Positions 19,247 through 27,201 of a stretch of 64,000 nucleotides of DNA are shown one piece after another. The stretch lies in assembly GCF_013386825.1 (NCBI RefSeq), contig NZ_JACARC010000017.1, positions 124,001 through 188,000 of the forward strand. The letters are read 5' to 3'. Position 1 is the first letter of the stretch. Every line of letters starts with the position of its first letter. A program made the translations under genes and the position numbers. The stretch is from Pseudomonas sp. IPO3778. Its GTDB lineage: Bacteria; Pseudomonadota; Gammaproteobacteria; Pseudomonadales; Pseudomonadaceae. The notes under the pieces are model-generated. The model saw only the letters and a program-made list of their open reading frames with translations, did no database searches and was not told where the DNA came from.

Positions 19247-19657
19247 TCAGTCAAAGAACTCCATACCTGCGTATGGATGGCGCCGACATTGCTCAAGCCG
19301 CGAAGCCAGACTGCCGACATGCACTTCCAGTCGGTGCCCGTCGGGGTCTGAGAAATAAAATGAGTCACCCTCGCTCGAATTGGTTTTCCACTCGATAACG
19401 TTCCGTAACCGCAAGCAAACAGTTACTCCTTCAAAATCGTCCTGCCCCACCGAAAATGCATAGTGAGTGTAATCAGGGTGTTTTTCCGAGGCACAGTTCT
19501 CATCGAAAGACAAACAAAGCCAGAGATCGCCAAGGGTAAGATAGGCCCCCGTTTCCCAGCGAGCAGCCAGCCTAAAACCGAGTAGCCCCACATAAAATTC
19601 GATACTGCGAGGAAGGTTCGCAGTCGCCAACGTAAGGTGATTCAAGCCAGTCAACAT
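19247..19657 (-). CDS. fosA: FosA fosfomycin-glutathione transferase
   Basis: 136 residues from the ATG at 19657. FosA is a vicinal-oxygen-chelate enzyme that opens the fosfomycin epoxide with glutathione using Mn2+ and K+. The sequence starts [11 protein letters not shown] as in P. aeruginosa FosA. Metal ligands are in place: H7, H65 (DYTHYAF) and E111 (HRLEVHVG), one position later than canonical H64/E110. The K+ loop serines are present in [10 protein letters not shown], and the C-terminal [11 protein letters not shown] is conserved. It is flanked by an IS1182 transposase and an inverted repeat pair. Many pseudomonads carry fosA in the chromosome, so acquisition by the IS is not proven. 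Confidence 0.9.
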   Translation of the reverse strand: MLTGLNHLTLATANLPRSIEFYVGLLGFRLAARWETGAYLTLGDLWLCLSFDENCASEKHPDYTHYAFSVGQDDFEGVTVCLRLRNVIEWKTNSSEGDSFYFSDPDGHRLEVHVGSLASRLEQCRRHPYAGMEFFD

Positions 19658-19709
19658 GAGCACATATCCAAAACAAGTCGATGAGAGGGGTTGAGCATAC
19701 CAACGTCGA

Positions 19710-19753
19710 CTTTTTCAACACAATCGGCCGATTCTTGCCCTCCGTGAGGGGCA
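19710..19753 (-). repeat. Right copy of inverted repeat bracketing IS1182 and fosA
   Basis: Read on the minus strand, the core is ATCGGCCGATTGTGTTGAAA. Paired with 17598-17641, it encloses the transposase and fosA in a 2.1-kb segment. Confidence 0.6.
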
Positions 19754-19857
19754 GCTTTGGGTTGATAGTGGCCTGTCGTTGGACGCTCAGTTCGACGTGA
19801 CCGGCCATACACACGGTCTGACAGCAAAGTCTTGGTGCGAGCTGAGTGAGGTCACTG

Positions 19858-20190
19858 TCACATCGACATGACCGATGTCACTTCCACATACCTGAACTTT
19901 TTCCTCGCAGCCCTGGTAGCTTCCTGCTCTGCCAGGAGAGTGCTCAGAGTATCGGCCTCATGGATTATCTCGTATGTTTCACCTTCGAATTCATTTCCTA
20001 CCCGGAGGATGACCCTTAGCCTTGGCGTGAAGGCCTTCGAAACCTTCTTTTTCGTCGCGGCGTTCGCCGGTGGTAGTGTCACGCCAGCCGAATAGAGTTC
20101 TTTCACATCGGGCGTGTTAACCGACGCAGGCACCTCTGCGTTACCAAACAACGCTCGGCGCATCTCTTCTTCCATCAATTCTTTAATCAT
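19858..20190 (-). CDS. Hypothetical protein, about 110 residues
   Basis: Starts MIKELMEEEMRRALFG, with a conserved-looking second half (LRVILRVGNEFEGETYEIIH and a basic helix with EQEATRAARKKF). No signal peptide or membrane segment. AGAG and GAGG lie just upstream of the start. It is next to the mini-island but outside its direct repeat. Not recognised. Confidence 0.6.
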   Translation of the reverse strand: MIKELMEEEMRRALFGNAEVPASVNTPDVKELYSAGVTLPPANAATKKKVSKAFTPRLRVILRVGNEFEGETYEIIHEADTLSTLLAEQEATRAARKKFRYVEVTSVMSM

Positions 20191-20470
20191 GCTTTACCTC
20201 AGAGGGGCGCGTTGTAAAACCTGCTTAATTCTATCAGCATGGCTGGTGCTCGCAGTATCCAGGCGCGAGAACGGGTTCGGGGCAGCCTAGGCTCGTCAGG
20301 CCTAGGACTAGTCGATTACTGCCACGCTCTATTTCACACGAACGGCTAAACCCGGCGATAGCTACAATAGCCGCACGCAACGCGCGAATGGGGGGATAGA
20401 TGGGGGGGCAAAAATAAATAAAAACCAAATAATCATTAAAAACAAATAGTTGAATCATACAAAACGCCGC
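20191..20470. other. AT-rich region left of the att-like repeat
   Basis: No gene seen. It contains the inverted repeat CCTAGGC/GCCTAGG near 20287-20308, G-runs (GGGGGG, GGGGGGG) at 20391-20407 and an A-rich tract before the direct repeat. G-runs also occur inside the right end of the mini-island, hinting at related att-arm sequence. Confidence 0.4.
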
Positions 20471-20491
20471 CCACAAGCCGGCTTTTTAATG
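20471..20491 (+). repeat. Left direct repeat (attL-like)
   Basis: Identical 21-bp copy of 24716-24736. Its GCCGGC and T-run resemble a terminator end rather than a tRNA 3' end. Confidence 0.7.
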
Positions 20492-20642
20492 TCTTTTTGA
20501 AAGCCATCCCCATCTACTGAAAATCGCGACAGCCTTGCTAGATCAATGGTTTCAGCCTACTTTCGTTCCTGTGACTTCCGTTTTGATCCACCCTCTTCCG
20601 CAGCTAAGTGGGGGAACTGGTGGGGGAACTGAGGGTAGAAAA

Positions 20643-21413
20643 ATGGGCAAGCTGACCGCGAAACAAGTCGAAAACCTGACCGAGCCAGGAACCTATGAAG
20701 ACGGCGATGGATTACGCATGGTCATCAAGGACTCAGGTCGTAAATTTTGGGTGCTGCGCTTCCAGCTACACGGAAAACGGCGAGAGATGGGGTTGGGTGG
20801 CTATCCTCAACTCGACCTGAAAAAAGCCCGCGCAGCCGCGTATGAACATAAAGTCCAGATCCTCAACGGCACAGATCCCCTAGCAAAACGACAGGCTGAA
20901 CAAGCCGCTCAGCGTGAAGCTGAACGCCGAGAAATGGCACAGCTGATTACCTTCGAGAAACTGGCCGCCGACTACCGAGATGCCCATGGCTTGAGCTGGT
21001 CGGAGAAATGGCGCAAGGGCTGGCTACGGAAGCTTGAGCTTTACGCTTTCCCCACCATTGGGAAACTATCGGCTGATCAAATTGAGACCAAACATCTGAT
21101 CAAAGCCCTGCAGCCACTATGGTCAACCAAAACGCGGACGGCTGACGAAGTACGTGGGCAAATCGAACAGATCCTGGATGCTGCCAGAGCCCGAGGTCTC
21201 AGGACTGGAGAGAACCCGGCACACTGGCGTGGCCATCTGGAGAACCTGCTCAGCCGGCATGAGAAGAAGAAAGCGCGCAAACGCCAGCATCATCCTGCGC
21301 TGAAATGGCAGGACCTACCGAAGCTCGTGGAAGCCTTGCGCAAAGACCCCAGCCACGTTTCTGTCGCGGCTCAGTTACTGATCCTTACTGGCGCTCGCTC
21401 GCATGGATGTTGA
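20643..21413 (+). pseudogene. Truncated DUF4102-type tyrosine integrase
   Basis: 256 residues from the ATG at 20643 (MGKLTAKQVENL). The DUF4102 arm-binding domain (DGDGLRMVIKDSGRKFWVLR and HGKRREMGLGGYPQLDLKKA) and the central SAM-like core-binding domain are present. The frame then ends abruptly at AQLLILTGARSHGC, just after the first catalytic Arg region, where the R-H-R-Y domain should begin. Sequence after 21413 shows no catalytic boxes in any frame. It should be inactive unless complemented in trans. The remnant at 3180 is a C-terminus of the same general family, but I cannot show that the two were one gene. Confidence 0.85.
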
Positions 21414-22096
21414 GTGCTATCAGGGATCAAGGCCCCTGCGACCTGTGAGGGTTGTCCGCTAACGCGGGACTGGCGGCTCCTTACGGCCAAGAGCTTGGGC
21501 ACCTCATGATCTGGCCTCCTGAGCACTTCCGAGGAAGTGGGCGGGTGGAGGCTGCGCTGGATGACGAGACCGGCGCCGCGAGATCCTGAGTCAGGTGAAG
21601 GCAGTGAAGCGATGACTGGGGCATGCCTGACTGTCAGTCAGATGCAGTCCTTCCGTGGGCTGCGGCACCATCATCTGCATCGCTGTTGCGGGTTTGGAAT
21701 TTTCATCAGCGAAATTGAAAACATGGTGATTGCTGCCTTGGTAATTGGTCAAGGCGGCCCTGGTGACGCCGGTATCGACGGTATTATGTCGCTCGACAAG
21801 CTGGGGCTTGGGAAGATCTACGTTCTGGCCAAGCGCTGGCGAATCATGAAGTGGGCGCTAGATCACAATTGTTGCGATTGCTTGCACTGGAAGTGATTAT
21901 TTTGACGAGGAGTGAGACGTGCATTTTCAGGTGAACAGGCGAATCTCACATCGCATTTGCGGATCCGAATAATGGCACAATAGAGTCATAGGGAATGCTT
22001 TACCAACCCCTACTGAATGAAGGTTGCCGTTAGCTAACTCGGAAAAATGTAGGGCTGAAGCCTGCTCAGATAGGTGCATAGGTCAAGGAGACCAAC
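21414..22096. other. Region between integrase fragment and DarT-like genes
   Basis: No confident gene. A plus-strand frame at 21597-21896 (about 99 residues, containing LVIGQGGPGDAGIDGIMSL and LGLGKIYVLAKRW) could encode a small protein or a decayed fragment. The last 190 bp should hold the promoter of the toxin operon, with AAGGAG just before the ATG at 22097. Confidence 0.4.
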
Positions 22097-22678
22097 ATGC
22101 CGGACGTCAGAAACATCAAGGAACAAAAGCTTCTCTACCACCTCACCTCGGTTGAAAACCTCGATGGCATTTTTCAGGAAGGCTTGAAACCTCGCACCGA
22201 CCTCACCGTCTTCACAGACGTAGCAGACAGTGAAATTCTGAAGAAGCGCCAAGCCCTCGAGCTTAACCGCTATGTGCCCTTTCATTGGTTTGCTGCAAAT
22301 CCTTTTGATGGAAGCGTGCAGATCAACAGACCGAAATCAAAATTTGTACTGATCTCGGTGTACCGATCATTTGCCAAACAAAACGGTTGGAAGGTCATTC
22401 CTCGCCACCCACTGGCAAACGATGAAATTCAGCTACTTGACTACGACAAAGGCTTCGAAACCATCAGATGGGAGGTCATGAGTACTCGGGACTATCAGGA
22501 CTCCGATTGCAAAAGCATCTGCATGGCAGAATGCCTCGCGCCTGGTATCGTCGCGCCGAAAGACTTTTCTATGCTTTTTGTCCCAAATTCTGAGGTCGAG
22601 AGCCTCTGCACGGAAAAAATGCGCAAGGCAGGTGTTAAGGTACGTCTCACCGTGAATCCGGGAATGTTTCGTAAATGA
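22097..22678 (+). CDS. DarT-like (DarT1-type) ADP-ribosyltransferase
   Basis: 193 residues with a strong ribosome-binding site (AAGGAG). The fold of DUF4433/DarT enzymes is indicated by the N-terminal LLYHLTSVENLDGIFQEGL (NAD-binding H15), the central NRYVPFHWFAANPFDGSVQ, and a putative catalytic Glu, E145, in ICMAECLAPGIV. It differs clearly from the second gene: it lacks the PFYF and LPFVFT blocks of DarT2-type enzymes and resembles the DarT1 branch. DarT enzymes ADP-ribosylate DNA bases and block replication, including that of phages. Its stop overlaps the next start (ATGA at 22675), implying translational coupling. Whether it is an active toxin is not known. Confidence 0.75.
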   Translation: MPDVRNIKEQKLLYHLTSVENLDGIFQEGLKPRTDLTVFTDVADSEILKKRQALELNRYVPFHWFAANPFDGSVQINRPKSKFVLISVYRSFAKQNGWKVIPRHPLANDEIQLLDYDKGFETIRWEVMSTRDYQDSDCKSICMAECLAPGIVAPKDFSMLFVPNSEVESLCTEKMRKAGVKVRLTVNPGMFRK

Positions 22679-23319
22679 TCTATAGCAGACTGAATCCAGA
22701 GAAGGCTCTGATTTGGCGTATCGTCCACCGCGATAACCTGCCTTGGATTCTGGACAACGGTCTACACTGCGCAAATTCGGACGTGCAGGCGCCGCAGTAC
22801 GTGAACATTGGCAACGCTGACTTGATCGACAAGCGCCGATCCCGGCACGTTCTGGTAGCACCGGGGGGGGTACTGGCCGACTACGTACCCTTCTATTTCA
22901 CCCCCTTCTCAGTGATGATGAAAAATATTCATTCTGGGTGGAGTGTTCAGCAGCGCAGCAACGACGAGATCGTAATTCTGGTCTCCAGCCTGTACCGCGT
23001 CGAACAGCTTGGCCTACCGTTCGTCTTCACAAACGCACATGCCTACCCGGATTGGACAAACTATTACAGTGATCTGGCGAATCTCGGCGAGATCGATTGG
23101 CCGATCCTTCAACGGCGCGACTTCAAACGTGATCCTGATGACCCTCGAAAGATGGAGCGTTATCAGGCCGAAGCGCTGATTCACCATCACCTACCGATTA
23201 CAGGACTCCTTGGCATCATGTGCTACACCGATGCAATGAAAGAACGCATAGAGCAGGACGTCGCCGCTAGAGGTCTGAGGTTGTCTGTTCATGCGCGTCC
23301 GGGATGGTATTTCCAATGA
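22675..23319 (+). CDS. darT: DarT (DUF4433) DNA ADP-ribosyltransferase toxin, DarT2-type
   Basis: 214 residues. Hallmarks of DarT in order: [19 protein letters not shown] (NAD pocket), [49 protein letters not shown], catalytic Glu E166 in [13 protein letters not shown], and C-terminal [10 protein letters not shown]. DarT uses NAD+ to ADP-ribosylate bases in single-stranded DNA and is held in check by DarG. The gene overlaps both neighbours by ATGA, forming a tightly coupled operon. An 8-G tract lies at codons 63-66, within [11 protein letters not shown]. Confidence 0.92.
   Translation: MIYSRLNPEKALIWRIVHRDNLPWILDNGLHCANSDVQAPQYVNIGNADLIDKRRSRHVLVAPGGVLADYVPFYFTPFSVMMKNIHSGWSVQQRSNDEIVILVSSLYRVEQLGLPFVFTNAHAYPDWTNYYSDLANLGEIDWPILQRRDFKRDPDDPRKMERYQAEALIHHHLPITGLLGIMCYTDAMKERIEQDVAARGLRLSVHARPGWYFQ
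22863..22870 (+). repeat. 8-G homopolymer inside darT
   Basis: Eight consecutive G at codons for P-G-G-V near residue 64. Gain or loss of one base would truncate the toxin after about a third of its length. Confidence 0.8.
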
Positions 23320-24404
23320 TCAGATTTACCCAAGGTAACCTTCTGGAAGCCAAGACCGAAGCCCTCGTCAACACGGTGAATACCGTTGGCGTGATGGGTA
23401 AAGGTATCGCGCTGATGTTCAAAGAGCGCTTTGCGGAGAATTACCGTCTGTACTCAGCTGCCTGCAAGGCTGGCGAAGTGGAGACAGGCAAAGTTCACGT
23501 AACTGCAGTCAACGAACTGGAAGGCCCCCGCTGGATCGTAAACTTCCCTACCAAACGTCACTGGCGATCACCTTCGCAGATGGCTTGGGTGACGGAAGGC
23601 TTGCATGATCTGCGCCGTTTTTTGATTGAAAATCAGGTCAAGTCTGTGGCCGTCCCACCACTGGGCGCCGGTAACGGTGGCTTGAAATGGCCTGAAGTTC
23701 GCGAACAGATTATTGGTGTGTTAAGTGATCTGGATGTGGATGTCTTAGTGTTCGAACCTTCCAGCCAGTATCTGAATGTCGCCAAACGTAACGGAGTGGA
23801 AAAGCTCACGCCTGCTCGCGCGCTCATTGCCGAATTGGTTCGACGCTATTGGGTTTTAGGTATGGAATGCAGCCTGCTTGAGATTCAGAAGCTGGCCTGG
23901 TTCCTGGAGCGCGCCATAGAAAAGCTACCGGACACAGAGAACCCTCTGAACCTTAAGTTTGTAGCTCATAAATACGGTCCGTATGCCAATCGATTGGAGC
24001 ATCTGCTCAATAATCTTGATGGTAGCTATCTGCATTGCGACAAACGCATCAGTGATGCAGGAATCAGTGATGTGATCTGGTTTGACGAAGAGCGTAAATC
24101 CTTTCTGCAAACCTATCTCAAAACAGAAGCCAAGGAGTATTCCCAAGCGTTGGAGCGCACCGTCGAGCTGATCGATGGCTTTGAGTCGCCCTTTGGCATG
24201 GAGTTATTGGCAACGGTTGATTGGTTGCTGAGCCAGAGAGGGGTTGCCCCGAGCGTTCCTGCCGTGCGCGAAGCGTTGAGGCATTGGGATGGTGGAACTG
24301 CTGCTGCCTCTCGCAAAAGCAAGCTGTTTGACGATCAGTCGCTTGATATTGCGCTCAAACGCCTTACCTCCAGTAGTTTCAGACCTGAGATGGCTACCTG
24401 CTAG
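23316..24404 (+). CDS. darG: DarG antitoxin (macrodomain DNA ADP-ribosylglycohydrolase)
   Basis: 362 residues; I chose the ATG at 23316 because it overlaps the darT stop as ATGA and begins at the first macrodomain strand ([20 protein letters not shown]). The ribose-binding loop is [15 protein letters not shown], and NFPTKRHW provides K80, the catalytic lysine position of characterised Dar[10 protein letters not shown] is the second loop. The macrodomain (about 1-155) removes ADP-ribose from DNA. The C-terminal half (from [19 protein letters not shown]) is the DarT-binding domain of full-length DarG proteins. One antitoxin gene follows two DarT-like genes, so it may serve both. Confidence 0.93.
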   Translation: MIRFTQGNLLEAKTEALVNTVNTVGVMGKGIALMFKERFAENYRLYSAACKAGEVETGKVHVTAVNELEGPRWIVNFPTKRHWRSPSQMAWVTEGLHDLRRFLIENQVKSVAVPPLGAGNGGLKWPEVREQIIGVLSDLDVDVLVFEPSSQYLNVAKRNGVEKLTPARALIAELVRRYWVLGMECSLLEIQKLAWFLERAIEKLPDTENPLNLKFVAHKYGPYANRLEHLLNNLDGSYLHCDKRISDAGISDVIWFDEERKSFLQTYLKTEAKEYSQALERTVELIDGFESPFGMELLATVDWLLSQRGVAPSVPAVREALRHWDGGTAAASRKSKLFDDQSLDIALKRLTSSSFRPEMATC

Positions 24405-24715
24405 GGAATGTCAGCTTTTTTGTGCAGGCTGGAAACAGTCTGCCCTAAGGGTCTTGTTTCAGCTGCTGTAGCCTACAAGCATAAATCCGTACGATTCTAA
24501 GAAACGGATAGGCACTGAACAACTCAAAGTACCCGATATTTTTCCGATGACAGTTCAATGCAAAACGGAAAGAAAATACGGAGCAAACCCTGCTAAAAAA
24601 GCCGGTCTTTTGCCGGAAAAAAATCAGGCAAAAAACGCAAAAAGTGGGGGAACCGAAGACTTTATAAAAACGATAAGTTGTTTATTTTCAAATGCCTATA
24701 TCGATAAAAAGCTAA
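24405..24715. other. Right inner end of the mini-island
   Basis: No gene supported. It contains CCGG-based short palindromes around 24602-24619, AAGTGGGGGAACCG at about 24647-24660 resembling the repeats beside the left att copy, and an AT-rich tract before the repeat. An open frame here reads straight through the repeat and is not protein-like. The interval 24737-24985 beyond it also lacks a gene. Confidence 0.4.
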
Positions 24716-24736
24716 CCACAAGCCGGCTTTTTAATG
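24716..24736 (+). repeat. Right direct repeat (attR-like)
   Basis: Identical to 20471-20491 over 21 bp; flanking bases differ on both sides, which marks the repeat boundaries. Confidence 0.7.
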
Positions 24737-24985
24737 CCTGGAAAAAAGTACTGCACTTATCAAGCATCGGACTATTCAGGGAACTTGCCAACCGCTCCAA
24801 AAGTACTCAAGCACTCTTTCCATTCGCAGCCCCCCGCCCTATACGTCGCTAAAACCTCGTTTCAAGAACGCGTTGGGTGAACGTGTCGCCGCCAACGACA
24901 CAAAAACATGTCGTGTCGCAGAAATCAAAATACAGCGACACGTAATGCGCACCTGTTTACACTGACCCTACGAAAGGGCGCTCTG

Positions 24986-26158
24986 ATGAGCCCTCCTTGC
25001 CTTCAGATGGAAACTTCAAAGACCAGGCCCCCATCCATGACCACATCCCCCCCCCCCTGGCAGGCTGACAAGCCCTATAACCAGCTTCCCCCCTTGCCTC
25101 CGGCCACTGAGCTGGAAACCCGTGCAGTGCTCAAACGTTGCATTGAGGCCCGCACAGCCTTGGCCGAGTTGAAGCAGGCGGCGGAGTTGATCCCGAACCA
25201 GACAATGCTGATCAACACCATCCCGTTGCTGGAAGCCAAGGACAGTTCGGAGATCGAAAGTATCGTCACCACCACGGACTTGCTTTTTCAGCATGCTCAG
25301 AATGGAGATAGCCATGCCGATCCAGCGACCAAGGAAGCACTGCGCTACCGCAGAGCTCTGCAAAAAGGTTATCAATCGTTGGCCGAACGCCCACTCTCCA
25401 CAGGTACTGCAGTCGAAATCTGCCGCACGCTGAAGGGCGTGAACATGGATATACGTCGGGTGCCAGGTGTCCAGTTAGCCAATGACCGAACCGGAGAGAT
25501 CATCTATACCCCACCGGAAGGCGAAGATCGCTTGCGTGACATGCTCGCCGACTGGGAGCGTTTCCTGCACAACGAGACCGACCTGGATCCACTGGTACGT
25601 ATGGCAGTAGGTCACTATCAATTCGAAGCCATTCACCCATTCACCGACGGCAATGGCCGTACCGGGCGAGTGCTCAATACCCTGTACCTGATCCAGGAAG
25701 GCCTGCTGAATCTACCGATTCTCTACCTTAGCCGTTACATCATTGCCCATAGGGCCGATTACTACCGCTTGTTGCTAGACGTCACTCGCGAACAAGCCTG
25801 GGAGCCCTGGCTGCTGTATATGCTCAGCGCCGTGGAGGAAACAGCACGCTGGACCTGTGCAAAAATTGCCGCTATTCGCAGCCTGTCCGAGCACACCTCC
25901 CAGTTTGTTCGTGAGCAGTTGCCGAAAACCTATTCCCGCGAGCTGGTAGACGTCATTTTCGAACAGCCCTACTGCCGTATCAGCAACGTAGTCGACAAAC
26001 AGATTGCACAGCGTCAAGCGGCCTCCCGCTACCTCAAAGAGCTAGTCGCCATTAACGTTCTGCAAGAGGTGCAGGTTGGAAAGGAAAAGCTCTTCATTCA
26101 TCCCAAACTGATGCAGCTACTCACTCGCGACAGCAATGACTTCAAGCCATACGCCTGA
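24986..26158 (+). CDS. Fic-family AMPylase with N-terminal inhibitory helix
   Basis: 390 residues from the ATG at 24986, after GAAAGGGCGCT. The Fic catalytic motif is complete: HPFTDGNGRTGR with H217. The inhibitory helix, S87-S-E-I-E91-S, precedes it, placing the protein in the class II (self-inhibited) group, where the helix Glu blocks ATP gamma-phosphate positioning. The Fic_N region (residues ~40-100) and a C-terminal winged-helix-like segment (RISNVVDKQIAQRQAASRYL followed by KELVAINVLQEV) are also seen. Fic proteins transfer AMP to Tyr, Ser or Thr hydroxyls of targets; this target is unknown. Codons 21-24 contain an 11-C tract that could switch the gene on and off. It lies 250 bp beyond the right att-like repeat. 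Confidence 0.9.
   Translation: MSPPCLQMETSKTRPPSMTTSPPPWQADKPYNQLPPLPPATELETRAVLKRCIEARTALAELKQAAELIPNQTMLINTIPLLEAKDSSEIESIVTTTDLLFQHAQNGDSHADPATKEALRYRRALQKGYQSLAERPLSTGTAVEICRTLKGVNMDIRRVPGVQLANDRTGEIIYTPPEGEDRLRDMLADWERFLHNETDLDPLVRMAVGHYQFEAIHPFTDGNGRTGRVLNTLYLIQEGLLNLPILYLSRYIIAHRADYYRLLLDVTREQAWEPWLLYMLSAVEETARWTCAKIAAIRSLSEHTSQFVREQLPKTYSRELVDVIFEQPYCRISNVVDKQIAQRQAASRYLKELVAINVLQEVQVGKEKLFIHPKLMQLLTRDSNDFKPYA
25047..25057 (+). repeat. 11-C homopolymer tract near the 5' end of fic
   Basis: Eleven consecutive C within codons S-P-P-P (residues 21-24). Tracts of this length are prone to slipped-strand mispairing, and any change not divisible by three shifts the frame at residue ~24. The present length is the in-frame state. 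Confidence 0.9.
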
Positions 26159-26221
26159 GGGGACCGCTTTAATCCATGGCGATCGTCTGCCGGGATTTGC
26201 GCCCATGAGCCGTATTGATCA

Positions 26222-26252
26222 GCATTTGGTCAGTAGGTTGCTGACCAAATGC
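26222..26252. terminator. Perfect 12-bp inverted repeat after fic
   Basis: GCATTTGGTCAG, a 7-base loop, then its exact complement, 64 bp after the fic stop and just before the DUF6124 stop on the other strand. There is no T-run on either side, so a bidirectional terminator is only the simplest reading. Confidence 0.45.
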
Positions 26253-26281
26253 ATCGCTACCTCAGCGTCGGCCGAGGATCC

Positions 26282-26593
26282 TCACCTCGGCTGCAAACAG
26301 TCCAGCGCTCGATCCACCACCACCTTCGACATTTCCACCAAATGCATCACCGCCCGCTGCGAACCATTCAGCGGCTCGGTCGACGCCTGGGCGGTCGCTA
26401 CGGCGCAATGCAACAACTCGGCAGCATGAGCCAGAGCATCTTCGAAACTCAGTTCGTCATCAACGGTAAACGGATTGGGTGAAGGCTGTGCGTCCGGCGC
26501 TTTGAGGTAACGATCGACCGCTCGGCGGGAGGCATCAGTGTCGCTGAGTATGGCTCTGTGGAATGCGGGTGGATCGGGGGTAACTTTGACCAT
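26282..26593 (-). CDS. DUF6124-like small protein
   Basis: 103 residues from the ATG at 26593 (MVKVTPDPP), preceded by AGGAGTTCTACC. The layout, a polar N-terminus with NPP-like motif, a short linker, then two helices (FEDALAHAAELLHCAVATAQ and GSQRAVMHLVEMSKVVVDRA), matches the DUF6124 (formerly DUF3077-like) proteins that fluorescent pseudomonads carry in several copies. Function unknown. The long upstream leader is annotated separately. Confidence 0.7.
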   Translation of the reverse strand: MVKVTPDPPAFHRAILSDTDASRRAVDRYLKAPDAQPSPNPFTVDDELSFEDALAHAAELLHCAVATAQASTEPLNGSQRAVMHLVEMSKVVVDRALDCLQPR

Positions 26594-26631
26594 GGTAGAA
26601 CTCCTAGCAGTGAGTTGAACCACTAACTTCT

Positions 26632-26839
26632 CGCGACTAAACGATCAGAAGGTGGCAGCTGTACGCAGGTTAGTCGACCGGCCGCTAGGCACCGGCGCAC
26701 CCGAAGGTGCCCTGCGCACAGCCACCATAAAGTGCAGGCGATAAATACCTGGCTTTGAGATGGCGCTGTACGCCTAGCGTTATCCGGGCGACTAAACCCG
26801 ATCACCGAATATGCGGTGACGGAACGCAGACTAGTCGCG
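26632..26839 (-). ncRNA. Predicted structured leader of the DUF6124 gene
   Basis: On the minus strand, upstream of the ATG at 26593, several complementary blocks follow one another. CGCGACTAGTCTGCG is at 26839-26825. Block a, GGTTTAGTCGCCCGG, is at 26798-26784. Block b, GGTGGCTGTGC, is at 26726-26716. A TTCG-loop hairpin with GGGCACC/GGTGCGCC arms follows at about 26711-26693. Block a', CCGGTCGACTAACC, is at 26681-26668, and b', GTACAGCTGCCACC, at 26664-26651. CGTTTAGTCGCG (a2) is at 26643-26632. Block a can pair with a' and b with b', but the order a-b-a'-b' interleaves them, so they form either a pseudoknot or alternative structures; a2 is a second partner for a'. I recall similar leaders in front of related genes in other Pseudomonas. 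A transcript is inferred, not shown. Confidence 0.55.
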
Positions 26840-26934
26840 GGATTTTTCTGGCGCAAGCGCTTGGAATTCTCTAGGAAACGTCCTGCAAATGAAAGGGATG
26901 AGTCCTCCTGGCCATTCCCAATCACTGCCACTTC

Positions 26935-27129
26935 TTGGCTCTGCAGGGGTCTCTAGGTGGGCATCACGGTGACGGGTTGCCCTGGGAGCTGGCGGACAGG
27001 GCAATTGCCAGCAAGAAACAAGAACTAATGAGGCAGATTGAAGCGTTGCAGAAGATGCACGGGAAATTGGTCGAGTTTGAGTTCAGCCTGAAAGAGGCCC
27101 AAGGACAATGCAGCAGAATTACACAATAA
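26935..27129 (+). CDS. Possible small coiled-coil protein or gene fragment
   Basis: The second half (KKQELMRQIEALQKMHGKLV then EFEFSLKEAQGQC) looks like a coiled-coil, for instance a MerR-family C-terminal helix, but no DNA-binding part precedes it. The first half looks non-coding. Likely a remnant. Confidence 0.25.
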   Translation: MALQGSLGGHHGDGLPWELADRAIASKKQELMRQIEALQKMHGKLVEFEFSLKEAQGQCSRITQ

Positions 27130-27201
27130 CTATAAATTAGACAAAACGTATACCTCTCGCTAGTATCGGCTTTCCTACCCGTTCATCCCCAGGAAAGCAC
27201 C

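Larger units (their letters stand above)
20471..24736 (+). mobile_element. DarTG mini-island between 21-bp direct repeats
   Basis: A 21-bp direct repeat (CCACAAGCCGG then CTTTTTAATG) is present at 20471-20491 and 24716-24736. An integrase gene starts 152 bp inside the left copy, the usual position next to an attachment site, and the enclosed cargo is one toxin-antitoxin-like operon. GTGGGGGAAC occurs twice near the left end (about 20609-20626) and once near the right end (about 24649), as expected of integrase arm sites. The integrase lacks its catalytic part, so the island is probably fixed. Confidence 0.7.

Noticed and set aside
20471..20491. tRNA 3' end as the attachment site
   Set aside because: The repeat lacks a T-arm or CCA end, and no cloverleaf can be formed around either copy.
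24547..24852. 101-codon frame across the right direct repeat
   Set aside because: Runs through the att-like repeat and AT-rich DNA, without ribosome-binding site or motif.
26623..26931. Minus-strand open frame upstream of the DUF6124 gene
   Set aside because: It spans the complementary blocks of the leader; the repeats explain the sequence better than a protein.
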